A stretch of 12,909 bases of DNA from JAJYZP01 sp049964535 (GCA_049964535.1 JBMFXG010000063.1:1-12909); one strand, 5' to 3'. Numbered from the stretch's first letter, positions 1 to 9,041 are shown. The notes: generated from the sequence alone by a model not told the origin. Program-made: numbers and translations.

Positions 1-1329
1 GGGGCAGCTCTCCTCGAGCTTGCTGTAGCGATCTTGGTCGCAACCGTAATCTCGGTTACCGTTTTTGTGTTGGTGAGCGATTGGTTGTCACTCTCGCTTG
101 CAGAAGCAAGTATCGGGGTACTCTTCTCGCTTCCTGCGATCTCACTCGGAACTTACCTCCTGCTCTTTCTCTTTGCACCGGCCCCGAAGCGTGGTCACGC
201 CGTAGGACGCATACCATCACTGACTGTTATTATGCCTGCGTACAACGAGGAAGTGGTCATTGAACGGACGCTGGTTGCTATCGACGAAGCGGCAGCGCAC
301 TATCGGGGAATCGTCTACGTCGTCGTAGCCGATGATGGATCGACGGACCGTACGCCGTCGATCATCGAGTCCACCTTCGCTTCCTTCCGATGGGCCAACG
401 GCTCTCTGGTACGTTGCCCGCATCGTGGCAAGGCCGGCGCTCTCAACGCAGCGCTCGAGGCGGCCACGACCGAGATCGTTGTACGTATCGATGCCGATAC
501 GCTCGTTGACGCCAAGGTCTTCGTTCCACTCCCTGACTGGTTTGCGAATCCTGAGATCGGTATGGTCGGTGCGCTCGACCTCCCACACCCCGACTTGAAA
601 GCGTGGTATAGCTACGGGAGACTCTTTGAGTGTCTACGGGCCTTTGCCTTTGGGAGGCTTGCGCAGATGCGGGTCAATGGCATCGTCTGCGTCCCGGGTA
701 CCTACAGCGCATTTCGACGTTCAGTAGCGTTGTCGATCAATGGCTTTGTCGAGGGGATGAATGGTGAGGACGCTGATCTCACGATTCAGGTTGCACGCCT
801 TGGCTTTCGCGTCGTGGTCGATACTGACATTGTCATTTATGAAGACGTTCCACAGACGTGGATCGAGTTTAAGAAGCAGCGAGTGCGATGGTTTCGGGGC
901 GGTACGCAGATCTTCTCTCGTCACTTTCTCCTACGGCGGGAGAACTTTTCGACTGTGATGGTCTTTGGCTACGACTTTTCGCTGGCGAAGTTTCGAGCGG
1001 TGGTACATCCACTCATGGTCTTTGGTCTTGGGTCGGTAATTTTTCTCTTCCCCGGAGGCTACGACCTCCTGGTGAAGCTTGTCTTTCTACTACTGCTTGG
1101 GAATGTACCGACCTACGTAACGCTCGCAGTACTCGCGCGTCGGCATGGATTCGGGCGAATGATTCCCTGGCTGATTATTCTCTTTCCGTTTGGTATCGCA
1201 AAGCGGCTCGCTGCAATCGAATCACTGATGTCGATTCCGCCCCAAGGAAGCCAACTCGTTCCCGATGGCCCGCCTTCGATCGCCTCTACCGTCAGACTCG
1301 AGAGCGTCGCCTCTGTATCGCTTGAGTAG
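1..1329 (+). CDS. Membrane-associated family 2 glycosyltransferase (processive type), 5' end cut by window
   Basis: This is a glycosyltransferase that would transfer sugar from a nucleotide-sugar at the cytoplasmic membrane, probably in polysaccharide or glycolipid synthesis. The frame is open to the first base, and the residues before the first possible start (TTG at 34) are already hydrophobic, so I treat the gene as 5'-partial with 442 visible codons. Counting from base 1, two membrane segments lie at about 3-27 and 36-60. The GT-A domain follows, with DDGS at 111-114, DAD at 164-166, the acceptor-side ED at 256-257 and QRVRW at 293-297. This D, DxD, D, QxxRW set is typical of processive enzymes of the cellulose, hyaluronan and poly-GlcNAc synthase type. 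About three more hydrophobic segments follow from residue 340 onward. No PilZ domain or other partner gene is visible, so sugar and product are unknown. A hairpin follows the stop codon. Confidence 0.88.
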   Translation, partial: GAALLELAVAILVATVISVTVFVLVSDWLSLSLAEASIGVLFSLPAISLGTYLLLFLFAPAPKRGHAVGRIPSLTVIMPAYNEEVVIERTLVAIDEAAAHYRGIVYVVVADDGSTDRTPSIIESTFASFRWANGSLVRCPHRGKAGALNAALEAATTEIVVRIDADTLVDAKVFVPLPDWFANPEIGMVGALDLPHPDLKAWYSYGRLFECLRAFAFGRLAQMRVNGIVCVPGTYSAFRRSVALSINGFVEGMNGEDADLTIQVARLGFRVVVDTDIVIYEDVPQTWIEFKKQRVRWFRGGTQIFSRHFLLRRENFSTVMVFGYDFSLAKFRAVVHPLMVFGLGSVIFLFPGGYDLLVKLVFLLLLGNVPTYVTLAVLARRHGFGRMIPWLIILFPFGIAKRLAAIESLMSIPPQGSQLVPDGPPSIASTVRLESVASVSLE

Positions 1330-1861
1330 CGTCTCGTCGACAGTGTGTTATCGGTTGGGTGAGACAACCTACCTGGCGTAGGTTGTCGGAGAGCTGCTTC
1401 CGTTTTCAGTACGGTGGTTGCTCGAACACTGACCTCGAAACGTAGATGAACGTCACGTTGAACAAGACTGGTGCTCCGTAGTGCACGGTGGTGGAGCTCG
1501 AAGGTCTGATTCGCCTCGGGACTGTCGGTGCTCTGTAGGAGAGTGCATTCTCTGTCAGTGGGCGCTGCGGTCGTCGAGGGTGGGGATCTCTGGCCTGTGA
1601 ACTCCGAGCGGCAGCGATGTGATGGGCTTGTGGACTTCGATCTCTGTGAGAATGAGTGGTGAACGGAGCGCTCGCTCCAGGAAAGTGATGACGAGTGTCG
1701 TGCGGTCTCCACGTGCAGGTGGGACGGGTTGAGTTCGTGCTCCGGATTTGCCGGCATCGAAGTGTCAGGGGGCGTAGATCGACAACGCGGCTCCCTTGAG
1801 AGTTAGGTTGAGTCATGAGTGAGGCGTGGACTCGGCTCTTGAGAGCTTCGTCGAATCGTCC
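1330..1861. other. Intergenic stretch between convergent genes, no supported gene
   Basis: About 530 bases lie between the 3' ends of the glycosyltransferase and the propeller-protein gene. Open frames on the minus strand (for example 1406-1816) are rich in Ser, Thr, Arg, Pro and His, have no ribosome-binding site and resemble no protein I know. Apart from the 1363-1387 hairpin I see only weak short inverted repeats, such as GGAGC/GCTCC near 1667-1680. No tRNA or mobile-element end was seen. It may be decayed sequence. Confidence 0.5.
1363..1387 (+). terminator. Hairpin after glycosyltransferase gene, putative terminator
   Basis: A perfect 10-bp stem (GACAACCTAC pairing with GTAGGTTGTC) encloses the 5-base loop CTGGC. 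It starts 34 bases after the glycosyltransferase stop codon. No strong T-run follows directly; the nearest is a TTTT about 15 bases on. It may be an imperfect intrinsic terminator or an RNA-stabilising 3' hairpin. Confidence 0.5.
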
Positions 1862-4800
1862 TCACACCATAGGTAGCCCGTATGGGGTGTAGACAGAGAG
1901 GGTGCCATCGCCGCCGCCGATCACGATGGCGTTGTCAGAGATAGCCGGAGCCCCGGTCAATGCTGACATTGGTGGCGATATCCAAACGTTCTCCCCCTTG
2001 TTGCGATAGCCAGTGACGACGCCGTTCGACGAGTTAGCGAAGATTAACCCAACGGTAGCGGAGACACCGGTGACAGCTGAGGGGGTCTGGTAGCTCCACT
2101 GGACCACTCCACTCGCTGCGGCGAGTGAGAAGAGTTCTCCGGAGCTGCTGCCGATGGCAAGGTTTGTGCCAACCATTGCAGAGGTTAAGCTCGGTGATCC
2201 GCCCAAGGAGTGTGACCAGATGATACCTCCAGTACTTTCGTCGAGGGCATACTCCATTCCCGATGTTGTGCTAAGGGCGTTCGAACCGATAAAGACTCGA
2301 CCATCGCTGATGAGTGGCGTCGCTACGATTGGCCCACTGGCGGAGAACTGCCAGATGACCTTACCTTGCTCATGAGGTGCGAGCGAGAGAGCGGTCACCA
2401 TGCCGGCTTGGTCTCCGACGATCATCAGCGCCTTTGCGGTATCGATCGCTGCCGATGCGGTGACCGGACTTCCGAGTGTGACGTGGAAGGCGACCGTACC
2501 GGTCGATAGTCGAAGGGCGTAGAGTGAGCCATTGCCGGCACCGACATAGACGACGCCGTCTGCAATGTTTGGTGAGGATGTGATGGACGAATACGGTCCC
2601 GCCTTCCAGTTGAGCGCCCCGGTAGTGGCGTTGAAAGAATAGACGTACCCGTCATTTGAACCAAAAACTACGGTGTTTGCAGCGAAATCAACGGCCGGCG
2701 AGGAGTCAACTGGGCCGCTGGCCGCAGCCTGCCATCGTAAGGATCCCGTAACGGTATTGACGGCGTAGACCTCTCCAGCGCTCGTGCCGAAGTATGCCGT
2801 TCTGTTCACAACGGCCGGAGAGGTGGTAATCGGCGCTCCAGCAGCAAACTGCGCTGCGAGGAACATGCGGTAGATCTTATCAGGGACCTCTTCACTATTG
2901 AAGATGACATCATTGGGGAGATTTCCCGTCCTTTCCTGATTGCCTCCGAGTTGGCTCCAGGAGGTCGTGACGTCGAGCGCTGCGGTGGATGCGAAACCCG
3001 TGGTTGCCCCGACGCCAAGCATCGCAGTTTGACCGAAGGGGAATCGCTTGGGAATCTGCACCGAGAAGTCTGTAAAGGTTCCCGTCGAAGATGCAGTGAC
3101 CGTTCCGAGTTGGTAGCCTGGCAGGCTTATCGCTATCGATTCGTTGGGGCCGAAGCCGTGACCGGAGACTTTGACACGATTCGATGGCGCTGCTTCGGCC
3201 GTTGAGATTGACATTTGCGGACCGAGTGTCTCGGGTGAGACCGTGATCTGCGAGGTTGCGCCCACAGGATCTTCTGCTCCGGTTGATGGATCGACCCCCC
3301 TTGCAAACGCCTCGTAGCTGCCTCCTTGTATGGGAACCGGTATGGCGAACGACCAGTTCGCATTAGTACCGGACGCTGAAACTATGGCTTGGTTCCAGGT
3401 GATGCCCGCCTGCCACGTTCCGGTCGTTGCGTTGAACCAGTCTCCGGTCGGACCGTCCTGTTGAACCGCAATGACTGCGCTCGGTGAGCTTAAAGTTGAG
3501 GTCACTGTTCCGCTAAAGACGACCGGGGACGTTGAGGTCGTTGCGGAGTTCGGATTGACCACGGTTGACCCATCTGTTGGTTGCGAAACCGTCGTCGTTG
3601 GATAGGCCGTTGGGTGACCTCTTCCGAGACCGAGGTCATAGAGGAAGCCATCACTCGACCCAATCATGAGTTGTCCATTGAGATCCGCCGGAGAGCCCAG
3701 GATGTAGCCGTGCGTTTGAAAGGTCGTCAACGGTGCGCCGTTTGAGAGAGCGAGTACGTTGACCTTTCCTGCCATGTCGCCGTAGACGACGACCTGTTCG
3801 CCAGCCGGACCAACGATAAGCGGAGATGAGATGATCTCTGTATCGGGAGCGACCGTACGGGCGGAGTCCCAGAGCTCGACGCCGGTCGTGGCGTTGACGG
3901 CCATGACTCCTGTGCCGGTACCGAAAACTAAGGTGTTACCGTCGATCGCAACTGTAGATCGTCCCCCCTTGTAGGTGGATGGAGTCGTTGCGGCCTTGAA
4001 ATTGAAGGTCCACAAGGTGGCTCCTGTCGTGAGGTTGATGGCGTAGAGCAGCCCATCCTCCCCGGCGTAGTAAGCGACGCCATCGGCGAAACCGTTGGTA
4101 CCCGGAGGAGATATCGTGAGACCAGAGCCGACATCGTTGCTCGTAGGGCTGAGATTTTGGTTTGACCACACGGTTGATCCGGTATTGGCATCGAGAGCAT
4201 AGACCGTAGAGTCAGGGTTAGCTGAACCAACGAGCACGAGGGGCTCTCCGGTGGCATCCACGCCATAGGACGTTGGATTCCAGCTGCCAGACTCCTGCGC
4301 AAAGGGTATCTTTGACCACTCGATCTGGCAGGTCTGGGTGTTGACCGCCATGATAGGTGAAGAGACCACACCGTTGTCTTGTGTTCCGAAGTACAAGGTC
4401 GCTACGCCGCCAGGGGGTGTAGCGATAGTTGGACTCGAAAGATCGGTACCGGTTCCTAAGGGGAAGCTGCAAGAGATTGCGCCAGAATCGACACTGATCT
4501 TGTACATTCGACCCACCGTGAACGTGCCAACCCAGAGGTAACCGTCGCGCACGGTCGGAGTGGCGTAGATCGGTTCGCCCAGGGTGTCCGACCAAACGAT
4601 CGACCCATTGGTGGGATCAACTGCTTGGAGTCCCCCATTTGTGTTGGCGATAATGACTACGTTTTTGCCGAGCGTTGCGTCGAAGGCGTCGAGAGGTGAG
4701 CTTGCGATCGGAGCGCCGCTTTGCGTCATCCACTCGAGGCCGAGTTGCGCTGCGTTGAGCGTAGAGATGCTGGTATCGGAGGAGACTCCGCTCAGTCCAT

Positions 4801-5041
4801 AGTTTCCGTGGAAGGTACTCCAAGCAGCGGGTCCGGTCTGTAGGAGTGACGATGGTGTCGAGGTGGCCCCAGCGGTACTAGCCGCAGCCGAGTTGAGGTC
4901 GATCCCGGCGAGGAGGATCAGGCTCGCAACACAAAGGACCACGAGTTCGTAGAGCCTTCTCGCCCGCTGGCGTGAAAGAGGAATTAGGCGCAGCTTCTGA
5001 CGTCCTCGTGATCGGTCCGAGAGACCTTGACATACGTGCAT
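1862..5041 (-). CDS. Secreted double PQQ-like beta-propeller protein with central Ig-like domains
   Basis: This is a 1059-residue exported protein of unknown role, probably a surface or extracellular binding scaffold. An Arg-rich N-terminus (RQRARR at 24-29) and a hydrophobic stretch at 31-47 are followed by a possible signal-peptidase site after AAA (52-54). Propeller 1 runs from about W74 to 475 and propeller 2 from about W695 to the end. Both are built of PQQ-like blades with the recurring A-(V/I/L)-(D/N)-x-x-T-G-x-x-x-W signature (blades near 141, 283, 334, 381, 761, 803, 933). Propeller 2 opens with WSQLGGN...RTG, echoed by WSTFHGN...SG in propeller 1. Residues about 478-693 look like two Ig-like beta domains, the second with GHGFGPNESI. 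No PQQ-dehydrogenase active-site set or sorting signal was noticed. I chose the ATG at 5041 because GGAG lies 10 bases upstream and a promoter lies just beyond; the TTG at 5122 would sit upstream of that promoter and has no ribosome-binding site. Confidence 0.85.
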   Translation of the reverse strand: MHVCQGLSDRSRGRQKLRLIPLSRQRARRLYELVVLCVASLILLAGIDLNSAAASTAGATSTPSSLLQTGPAAWSTFHGNYGLSGVSSDTSISTLNAAQLGLEWMTQSGAPIASSPLDAFDATLGKNVVIIANTNGGLQAVDPTNGSIVWSDTLGEPIYATPTVRDGYLWVGTFTVGRMYKISVDSGAISCSFPLGTGTDLSSPTIATPPGGVATLYFGTQDNGVVSSPIMAVNTQTCQIEWSKIPFAQESGSWNPTSYGVDATGEPLVLVGSANPDSTVYALDANTGSTVWSNQNLSPTSNDVGSGLTISPPGTNGFADGVAYYAGEDGLLYAINLTTGATLWTFNFKAATTPSTYKGGRSTVAIDGNTLVFGTGTGVMAVNATTGVELWDSARTVAPDTEIISSPLIVGPAGEQVVVYGDMAGKVNVLALSNGAPLTTFQTHGYILGSPADLNGQLMIGSSDGFLYDLGLGRGHPTAYPTTTVSQPTDGSTVVNPNSATTSTSPVVFSGTVTSTLSSPSAVIAVQQDGPTGDWFNATTGTWQAGITWNQAIVSASGTNANWSFAIPVPIQGGSYEAFARGVDPSTGAEDPVGATSQITVSPETLGPQMSISTAEAAPSNRVKVSGHGFGPNESIAISLPGYQLGTVTASSTGTFTDFSVQIPKRFPFGQTAMLGVGATTGFASTAALDVTTSWSQLGGNQERTGNLPNDVIFNSEEVPDKIYRMFLAAQFAAGAPITTSPAVVNRTAYFGTSAGEVYAVNTVTGSLRWQAAASGPVDSSPAVDFAANTVVFGSNDGYVYSFNATTGALNWKAGPYSSITSSPNIADGVVYVGAGNGSLYALRLSTGTVAFHVTLGSPVTASAAIDTAKALMIVGDQAGMVTALSLAPHEQGKVIWQFSASGPIVATPLISDGRVFIGSNALSTTSGMEYALDESTGGIIWSHSLGGSPSLTSAMVGTNLAIGSSSGELFSLAAASGVVQWSYQTPSAVTGVSATVGLIFANSSNGVVTGYRNKGENVWISPPMSALTGAPAISDNAIVIGGGDGTLSVYTPYGLPMV

Positions 5042-5575
5042 AATGGTGATACTCCGATGTTTGGGTTTGATAGTGGTTACTTTGTGATCGTCAAACGCTT
5101 TGACGCTCTTCCTAACGCTCAACCATGGTGGCGGGTTCTGTTGCGATACTCTTAGCCCTGGCTCTCTCTATCGATGAAGCCTCATTGCTCGTTCCACGAA
5201 CTCCAAAACCCAGACGGCTCCGCCCTCACTGTATCATCTCTACGGACTTCGAGTCTTTGATCGAGAGGGAAGAGTGGATCGGCTTCCAGGTATCTATCGC
5301 TCCGCATCGTCGATTGCTCTGTCCGCTCTTTGTGTCGAACGGATCACTCCCGCTCAGATACTGGAGAACGGGACCGATGGGGCGGCGCAGCCGGAAGGCG
5401 GCGCAGAGTTTGCAACGACTCGACGTCGTTGATGGTGAGACGAGGATCACGGTGCTCTGGATCTGTTCATGCCAGGACCCTCTCGAGTGAGTTCGCTCTC
5501 GGGTCTCTTGGGTAGTGTCGACCTGCTCGAACGTTCAGATGTTTTGACGGCCTGTCTGAGTCTGCGGGGTGGTAC
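5042..5575. other. Gene-poor stretch upstream of the propeller gene and downstream of the carboxylase operon
   Basis: About 530 bases hold the propeller-gene promoter at the left end and otherwise no supported gene. A plus-strand frame at 5125-5490 overlaps that promoter region, lacks a ribosome-binding site and looks non-protein-like. A 10-bp direct repeat GGCGGCGCAG occurs at 5381-5390 and 5397-5406, and a palindrome GAACGTTC at 5529-5536. No convincing terminator for the carboxylase operon is visible. Confidence 0.5.
5067..5105 (-). promoter_or_regulatory. Promoter with overlapping palindromic operator for the propeller-protein gene
   Basis: On the minus strand a -35 box TTGACG (5089-5094, five of six consensus bases) and a -10 box TATCAA (5067-5072, four of six) are separated by 16 bases. 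This would start transcription near 5060, giving a leader of about 20 bases that carries the GGAG at 5052-5055. A perfect inverted repeat, CGTCAAA-N3-TTTGACG (5089-5105), includes the whole -35 box. That position suits a repressor site, which is an inference; the factor is not known. Confidence 0.5.
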
Positions 5576-7366
5576 TCACTGCTGCTCTGTCGTGAGGTGG
5601 CAGACGACCATGTTGCGTCGAACCGATGACCCGATGGCAACGGAGAGTCCTGAGACGATACCATCGATTGGCGCACGGAGTAGATTTTCCATTTTCATAG
5701 CCTCGATACCACAGATCGGCTCACCTTTTTGGACCGTTGAACCGTTGGTTACATACAGCGATGCGACGGTTCCCTGCATGGGAGAGCGTACGGCTCCTGC
5801 GGTTGTTGGATCTGAACCGTTCCGGTGCTTAGCGCTCTTGCGCGCCAGAGCAAGATGCTCGATACCGTGGGGTAGTTTGACCTCGACCTCGCGACCGCCA
5901 ATTAGGACTTGAGGTGGTTGGTTGGTTGCACTCTTTGATTGGAGAGGCGTATCGAGGAGGAGATCCGACTCGATCCAGGTGTTGGAGACGTTGAGTGCGC
6001 CGTTCGTGGTGTCATAAAAGTCAGGGTGTGCAAGGATGCGCTCGTGGAGCGGTAATAGGGTCTCGACCCCGAGAATCTCCAACTCTGAGAGCGCTCTTCT
6101 AGAGCGGCGTAGTGCCTCGTCTCGGTCACTGCCGACCACAACGAGCTTTGCAATCAGTGAGTCGAAACGACCATCGACGGTGTCACCCTCACCGAGACCG
6201 GAGTCCACACGAACTCCGGGCCCGCTCGGAAGCCGAAGTCGTTCAAGCTTCCCGGAGCTCGGGAGGAACCCCGTTGCTGGATCTTCCGCGTTGATCCGAA
6301 ACTCGAGCGCGTGTCCCGTTGGGGTGAGGTCACATTGTTCAAGCCACAGTGGTTCGCCCTCTGCGATGCGAAACTGCGCTACAACGAGGTCGAGTCCTGT
6401 TGTCGCTTCCGTCACTGGGTGTTCGACCTGTAACCTGGTGTTGACCTCTAAGAAGGCGGTGGAGCCGTCTGGTCCGACGAGAAACTCAACGGTTCCTGCC
6501 GAAGCGTAACCAGCGGCGGTGCAGATCGCTCGAGCGGACTCGTTGAGTGCTGATCGTGTGTCTGCTGGGAGGAACGGAGCGGGTGCCTCTTCGACGACTT
6601 TTTGATATCGACGCTGAAGAGTGCAGTCTCGAGTCCCGATCGCAAGGACCGCTTCGTAGTGATCTGCGAGAACTTGGACTTCAATGTGACGCGGTCGATC
6701 GAGATAGCGCTCGACAAAGATCTCATCTCTGCCGAATGCAGCGAGCGACTCCCTGCGGGCGGTGTCGAAGAGGGCCTCCGCCTCTTCGAGCGAGCGGATG
6801 ACTCGCATGCCTCGACCGCCCCCGCCGTACGCGGCTTTGAGCACGACCGGTAGTCCTAGCTCCTCAAGTGTCGCGCGCAGGTCCTCACTATCGGAGAGTG
6901 GTCGCTCTGGACCACCGAGAACAGGCGCTCCGACGCTCGTGGCAATTCGTTTTGCGGTCACCTTGTCTGAGAGGGCTCGAATAGCGCTCGGCGGGGGACC
7001 GATCCACAGTAGACCTGCCTCCTCGACCGCTTCGGCAAACTCTGCCTGTTCGGAGAGGAACCCGTACCCGGGATGGACTGCGTCCGCACCGCTTGCGATT
7101 GCTCCCTTCACCATGCGCTCGACCGAGAGGTAGGTCTCATTCGGACCATCCTGACCGAGATCGTGGGTCTGATCTGCTAGGCGTACAAAGAGAGCATCGC
7201 TTTCGCTCTGTGTGTACGGTACGACCGAGCCGATTCCGTAGTCTCGTGCCGCACGAACGATACGGAGTGCGATCTCTCCGCGATTTGCAATGAAGACCTT
7301 GGTGATCGTGCGCGTCCTCAGCGCACGGGCCTGGTTGGAACGCATCCCGGGTTCTTGTACGTTCAT
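5576..7366 (-). CDS. Acyl-CoA carboxylase alpha subunit: biotin carboxylase fused to biotin carboxyl carrier domain
   Basis: This 596-residue subunit would carboxylate its own biotin using ATP and bicarbonate and hand the carboxyl group to the carboxyltransferase encoded just upstream. The biotin carboxylase domain starts near residue 20 (TKVFIANRGEIALRI). It shows HPGYGFLSE at 98-106, the glycine-rich ATP loop AAYGGGGRGM at 178-187 and EVNTRLQVEHPVTE at 307-320. A linker leads to the C-terminal biotinyl domain with EAMKMEN, where Lys558 is the expected biotinylation site. Length and order match actinobacterial AccA/PccA/MccA-type fusion subunits. The ATG at 7366 overlaps the TGA of the carboxyltransferase (ATGA), pointing to translational coupling. 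An in-frame GTG at 7411 with CGGAG about 11 bases upstream is an alternative and would add 15 residues. The partner suggests an acyl-CoA substrate, but this subunit does not reveal which one. Confidence 0.93.
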   Translation of the reverse strand: MNVQEPGMRSNQARALRTRTITKVFIANRGEIALRIVRAARDYGIGSVVPYTQSESDALFVRLADQTHDLGQDGPNETYLSVERMVKGAIASGADAVHPGYGFLSEQAEFAEAVEEAGLLWIGPPPSAIRALSDKVTAKRIATSVGAPVLGGPERPLSDSEDLRATLEELGLPVVLKAAYGGGGRGMRVIRSLEEAEALFDTARRESLAAFGRDEIFVERYLDRPRHIEVQVLADHYEAVLAIGTRDCTLQRRYQKVVEEAPAPFLPADTRSALNESARAICTAAGYASAGTVEFLVGPDGSTAFLEVNTRLQVEHPVTEATTGLDLVVAQFRIAEGEPLWLEQCDLTPTGHALEFRINAEDPATGFLPSSGKLERLRLPSGPGVRVDSGLGEGDTVDGRFDSLIAKLVVVGSDRDEALRRSRRALSELEILGVETLLPLHERILAHPDFYDTTNGALNVSNTWIESDLLLDTPLQSKSATNQPPQVLIGGREVEVKLPHGIEHLALARKSAKHRNGSDPTTAGAVRSPMQGTVASLYVTNGSTVQKGEPICGIEAMKMENLLRAPIDGIVSGLSVAIGSSVRRNMVVCHLTTEQQ

Positions 7367-8874
7367 ACCGGCTGGACCATGTGGTGTCGTCGTCCGCTTA
7401 CTCGTTGCCACCCTGCCGCAGCTCCGAGTCGTGCGACCAGTTCGTGGCGCAGTTCGTGGTTGAGTACGATCGTGTCGACGACCAGGGTCGATGCCATGGC
7501 GAGTAGGTTGAAGTCCTCCTCTTGCTCTTGGATCTTGTTAGAAATGAAGAGCGCTCGCTCCTGTGGATCAGCGATCTCTGCAATCTTGTTGGCGTACATT
7601 GCATTCACCGAGGCCGCTGGCGACATGGTGCCGATCGTTGCAGTGGGGAGTGCGATGGTTGCCCGGGGCTCGAAGCCAGGAGCACAGAGCGCATAGTATC
7701 CGGCTGCGTAGGCCTTGCGGAGTACGACGGTGAACTTTGGAACCTCGGCAGAGGACATCGCTGCCACGAGTTTGGCCCCGTGTCGTATGATCCCTTGACG
7801 CTCAACGTCCACGCCGACCATGAAGCCCGGGACGTCTTGGAGAAAGATCAGCGGAATGTTGTACGCATCGCACATGGTGATGAAACGAGCCGCCTTATCT
7901 GCGGAGTCGACGAAGATTGCCCCGGAGTTGACGGACGGTTGATTGGCCACGATTCCAATGACCTCTCCCTCTATCCGGGCAAGACCCACCATGATCTCCG
8001 GAGCCCAGCGCGCTTTGATCTCGAAGAAACTTCCCTCATCGACGATTCGGCGTACGACCTCGTAGACATCGTAGGGTTGGTTAGGATCGGCCGGAATGAC
8101 CTCGTCGTCCCATAAGGAGAGCTCCGGCTCACTAGCGAGATGCTTGGGTGGAGCGAGTGAGAAGTCGCTGGGCAGGTAGGTAAAGAGCTTGCGGGCGGCT
8201 GCGATAACCTGCCAGTCCTCATCGAAGACCTCGTCTGCACAGCCCGAGATGGTCGCGTGCATGAGAGCTCCGCCCATCTCTTCCAGCGTGGTCTTCTCCC
8301 CAGTTACCTTCTCGGCTACTCGAGGAGAGGCAAGGTACATCGATGCGTTACCTTCTACCATGCCAACCCAATCGGTAAATGCAGGCATGTAGGCTCCACC
8401 GGCAGCCGAGGGACCGTGCAGCGCGCAGATCTGTGGCACTCTCCCGGAGAGCTGGATCTGGCGGTGGAAGATGGCAGATGCTCCTCTGCGTCCTGGGAAG
8501 AAGCCCATCTGATCGTTGAGCCGTCCTCCCGCTGAATCGACGAGATAGAAGACGGGAAGGCGATCTCGATCGGCGCGTTCCAAGATACGGATCTGCTTCT
8601 CGCAGGTCAATGCCCCCCATGACCCAGCCTTGACCGTGAAGTCGTGCGCTATGACTGCGGCGAGACGTCCCTCGACGCGTCCGACTCCGGTCACGACCCC
8701 GTCTGCGGGCAGACCGTCTGCCTCGATGTTGGCTAGGAGTCCATCTTCGGTGAAGGTATCTCGGTCAAAGAGTACGTTCAGGCGCTCACGCACGGAGAGC
8801 TTCTCCGGCCAACGCTTGCCGTCACCCCCTGTGCGGGCCGCTGTGCGCGCCGCTTCAATGAGGTCTCGTTCCAT
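7363..8874 (-). CDS. Acyl-CoA carboxylase beta subunit (carboxyltransferase)
   Basis: This 503-residue crotonase-fold carboxyltransferase would move the carboxyl group from biotin to an acyl-CoA. Its N-half has VDSAGGRLNDQ at 112-122 and the oxyanion-type segment GPSAAGGAYMPAF at 154-166. The C-half has the second site VLRKAYAAGYYALC at 384-397 and a conserved SPAASVNAMYANKI near 418-431. The PccB/AccD5 motif with its specificity aspartate (GGAYDVM) is not present (Tyr394 sits about there), so a straightforward propionyl-CoA assignment is not supported. 3-methylcrotonyl-CoA or another branched enoyl/acyl-CoA is a context-based guess. I chose the ATG at 8874 because AAGGAG (8885-8890) lies 10 bases upstream. 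The frame stays open to a GTG at 8940, but that adds 22 low-complexity Arg/Thr residues and would place the ribosome-binding site inside the gene. It overlaps the next gene by ATGA. Confidence 0.92.
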   Translation of the reverse strand: MERDLIEAARTAARTGGDGKRWPEKLSVRERLNVLFDRDTFTEDGLLANIEADGLPADGVVTGVGRVEGRLAAVIAHDFTVKAGSWGALTCEKQIRILERADRDRLPVFYLVDSAGGRLNDQMGFFPGRRGASAIFHRQIQLSGRVPQICALHGPSAAGGAYMPAFTDWVGMVEGNASMYLASPRVAEKVTGEKTTLEEMGGALMHATISGCADEVFDEDWQVIAAARKLFTYLPSDFSLAPPKHLASEPELSLWDDEVIPADPNQPYDVYEVVRRIVDEGSFFEIKARWAPEIMVGLARIEGEVIGIVANQPSVNSGAIFVDSADKAARFITMCDAYNIPLIFLQDVPGFMVGVDVERQGIIRHGAKLVAAMSSAEVPKFTVVLRKAYAAGYYALCAPGFEPRATIALPTATIGTMSPAASVNAMYANKIAEIADPQERALFISNKIQEQEEDFNLLAMASTLVVDTIVLNHELRHELVARLGAAAGWQRVSGRRHHMVQPV

Positions 8875-8884
8875 CTGAGGTCTA

Positions 8885-8890
8885 CTCCTT
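8885..8890 (-). promoter_or_regulatory. Strong ribosome-binding site deciding the carboxyltransferase start
   Basis: AAGGAG on the minus strand, 10 bases before the ATG at 8874. It favours that start over the in-frame GTG at 8940. Confidence 0.75.
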
Positions 8891-8891
8891 G

Positions 8892-8915
8892 TGGTCGTTG
8901 TTGTCTTGGTCGTTG
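8892..8915 (-). repeat. Two direct copies of CAACGACCA upstream of the carboxyltransferase RBS
   Basis: On the minus strand CAACGACCA occurs at 8907-8915 and 8892-8900, a 15-base period, immediately before the AAGGAG. A related CAACGACGA lies near 8955-8963. They may be a leader-sequence feature or chance low complexity; no binding protein is known to me. Confidence 0.3.
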
Positions 8916-9041
8916 ATCGTGTTCGAAAGCGTGAACGCACCCAGTCGCCTGAAGTCGTCGTTGTGGATCAGAGAAGGGGAGCCTCCGGTCTCTTAGCGAG
9001 GAGGGTACGGACAACAGAGTCAATCTCACTGGATGGCGTAG

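Noticed and set aside
1406..1816. Minus-strand 136-codon open frame in the 1330-1861 gap
   Set aside because: No ribosome-binding site, composition dominated by Arg, Ser, Thr, Pro and His, and it overlaps another equally long frame at 1113-1757; it looks like a frame open by chance.
5042..5122. N-terminal extension of the propeller protein to a TTG at 5122
   Set aside because: No ribosome-binding site for the TTG, and the likely promoter and transcription start lie downstream of it.
5125..5490. Plus-strand 121-codon open frame with a hydrophobic beginning
   Set aside because: No ribosome-binding site before the ATG, the rest is Arg-rich and motif-free, and it starts next to the minus-strand promoter of the propeller gene.
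6036..6509. Plus-strand long open frames opposite the biotin carboxylase gene
   Set aside because: They lie wholly antisense to a clear conserved gene and reflect its codon bias.
8875..8940. N-terminal extension of the carboxyltransferase to a GTG at 8940
   Set aside because: It would add 22 low-complexity Arg/Thr residues and contains the AAGGAG that properly serves the ATG at 8874.
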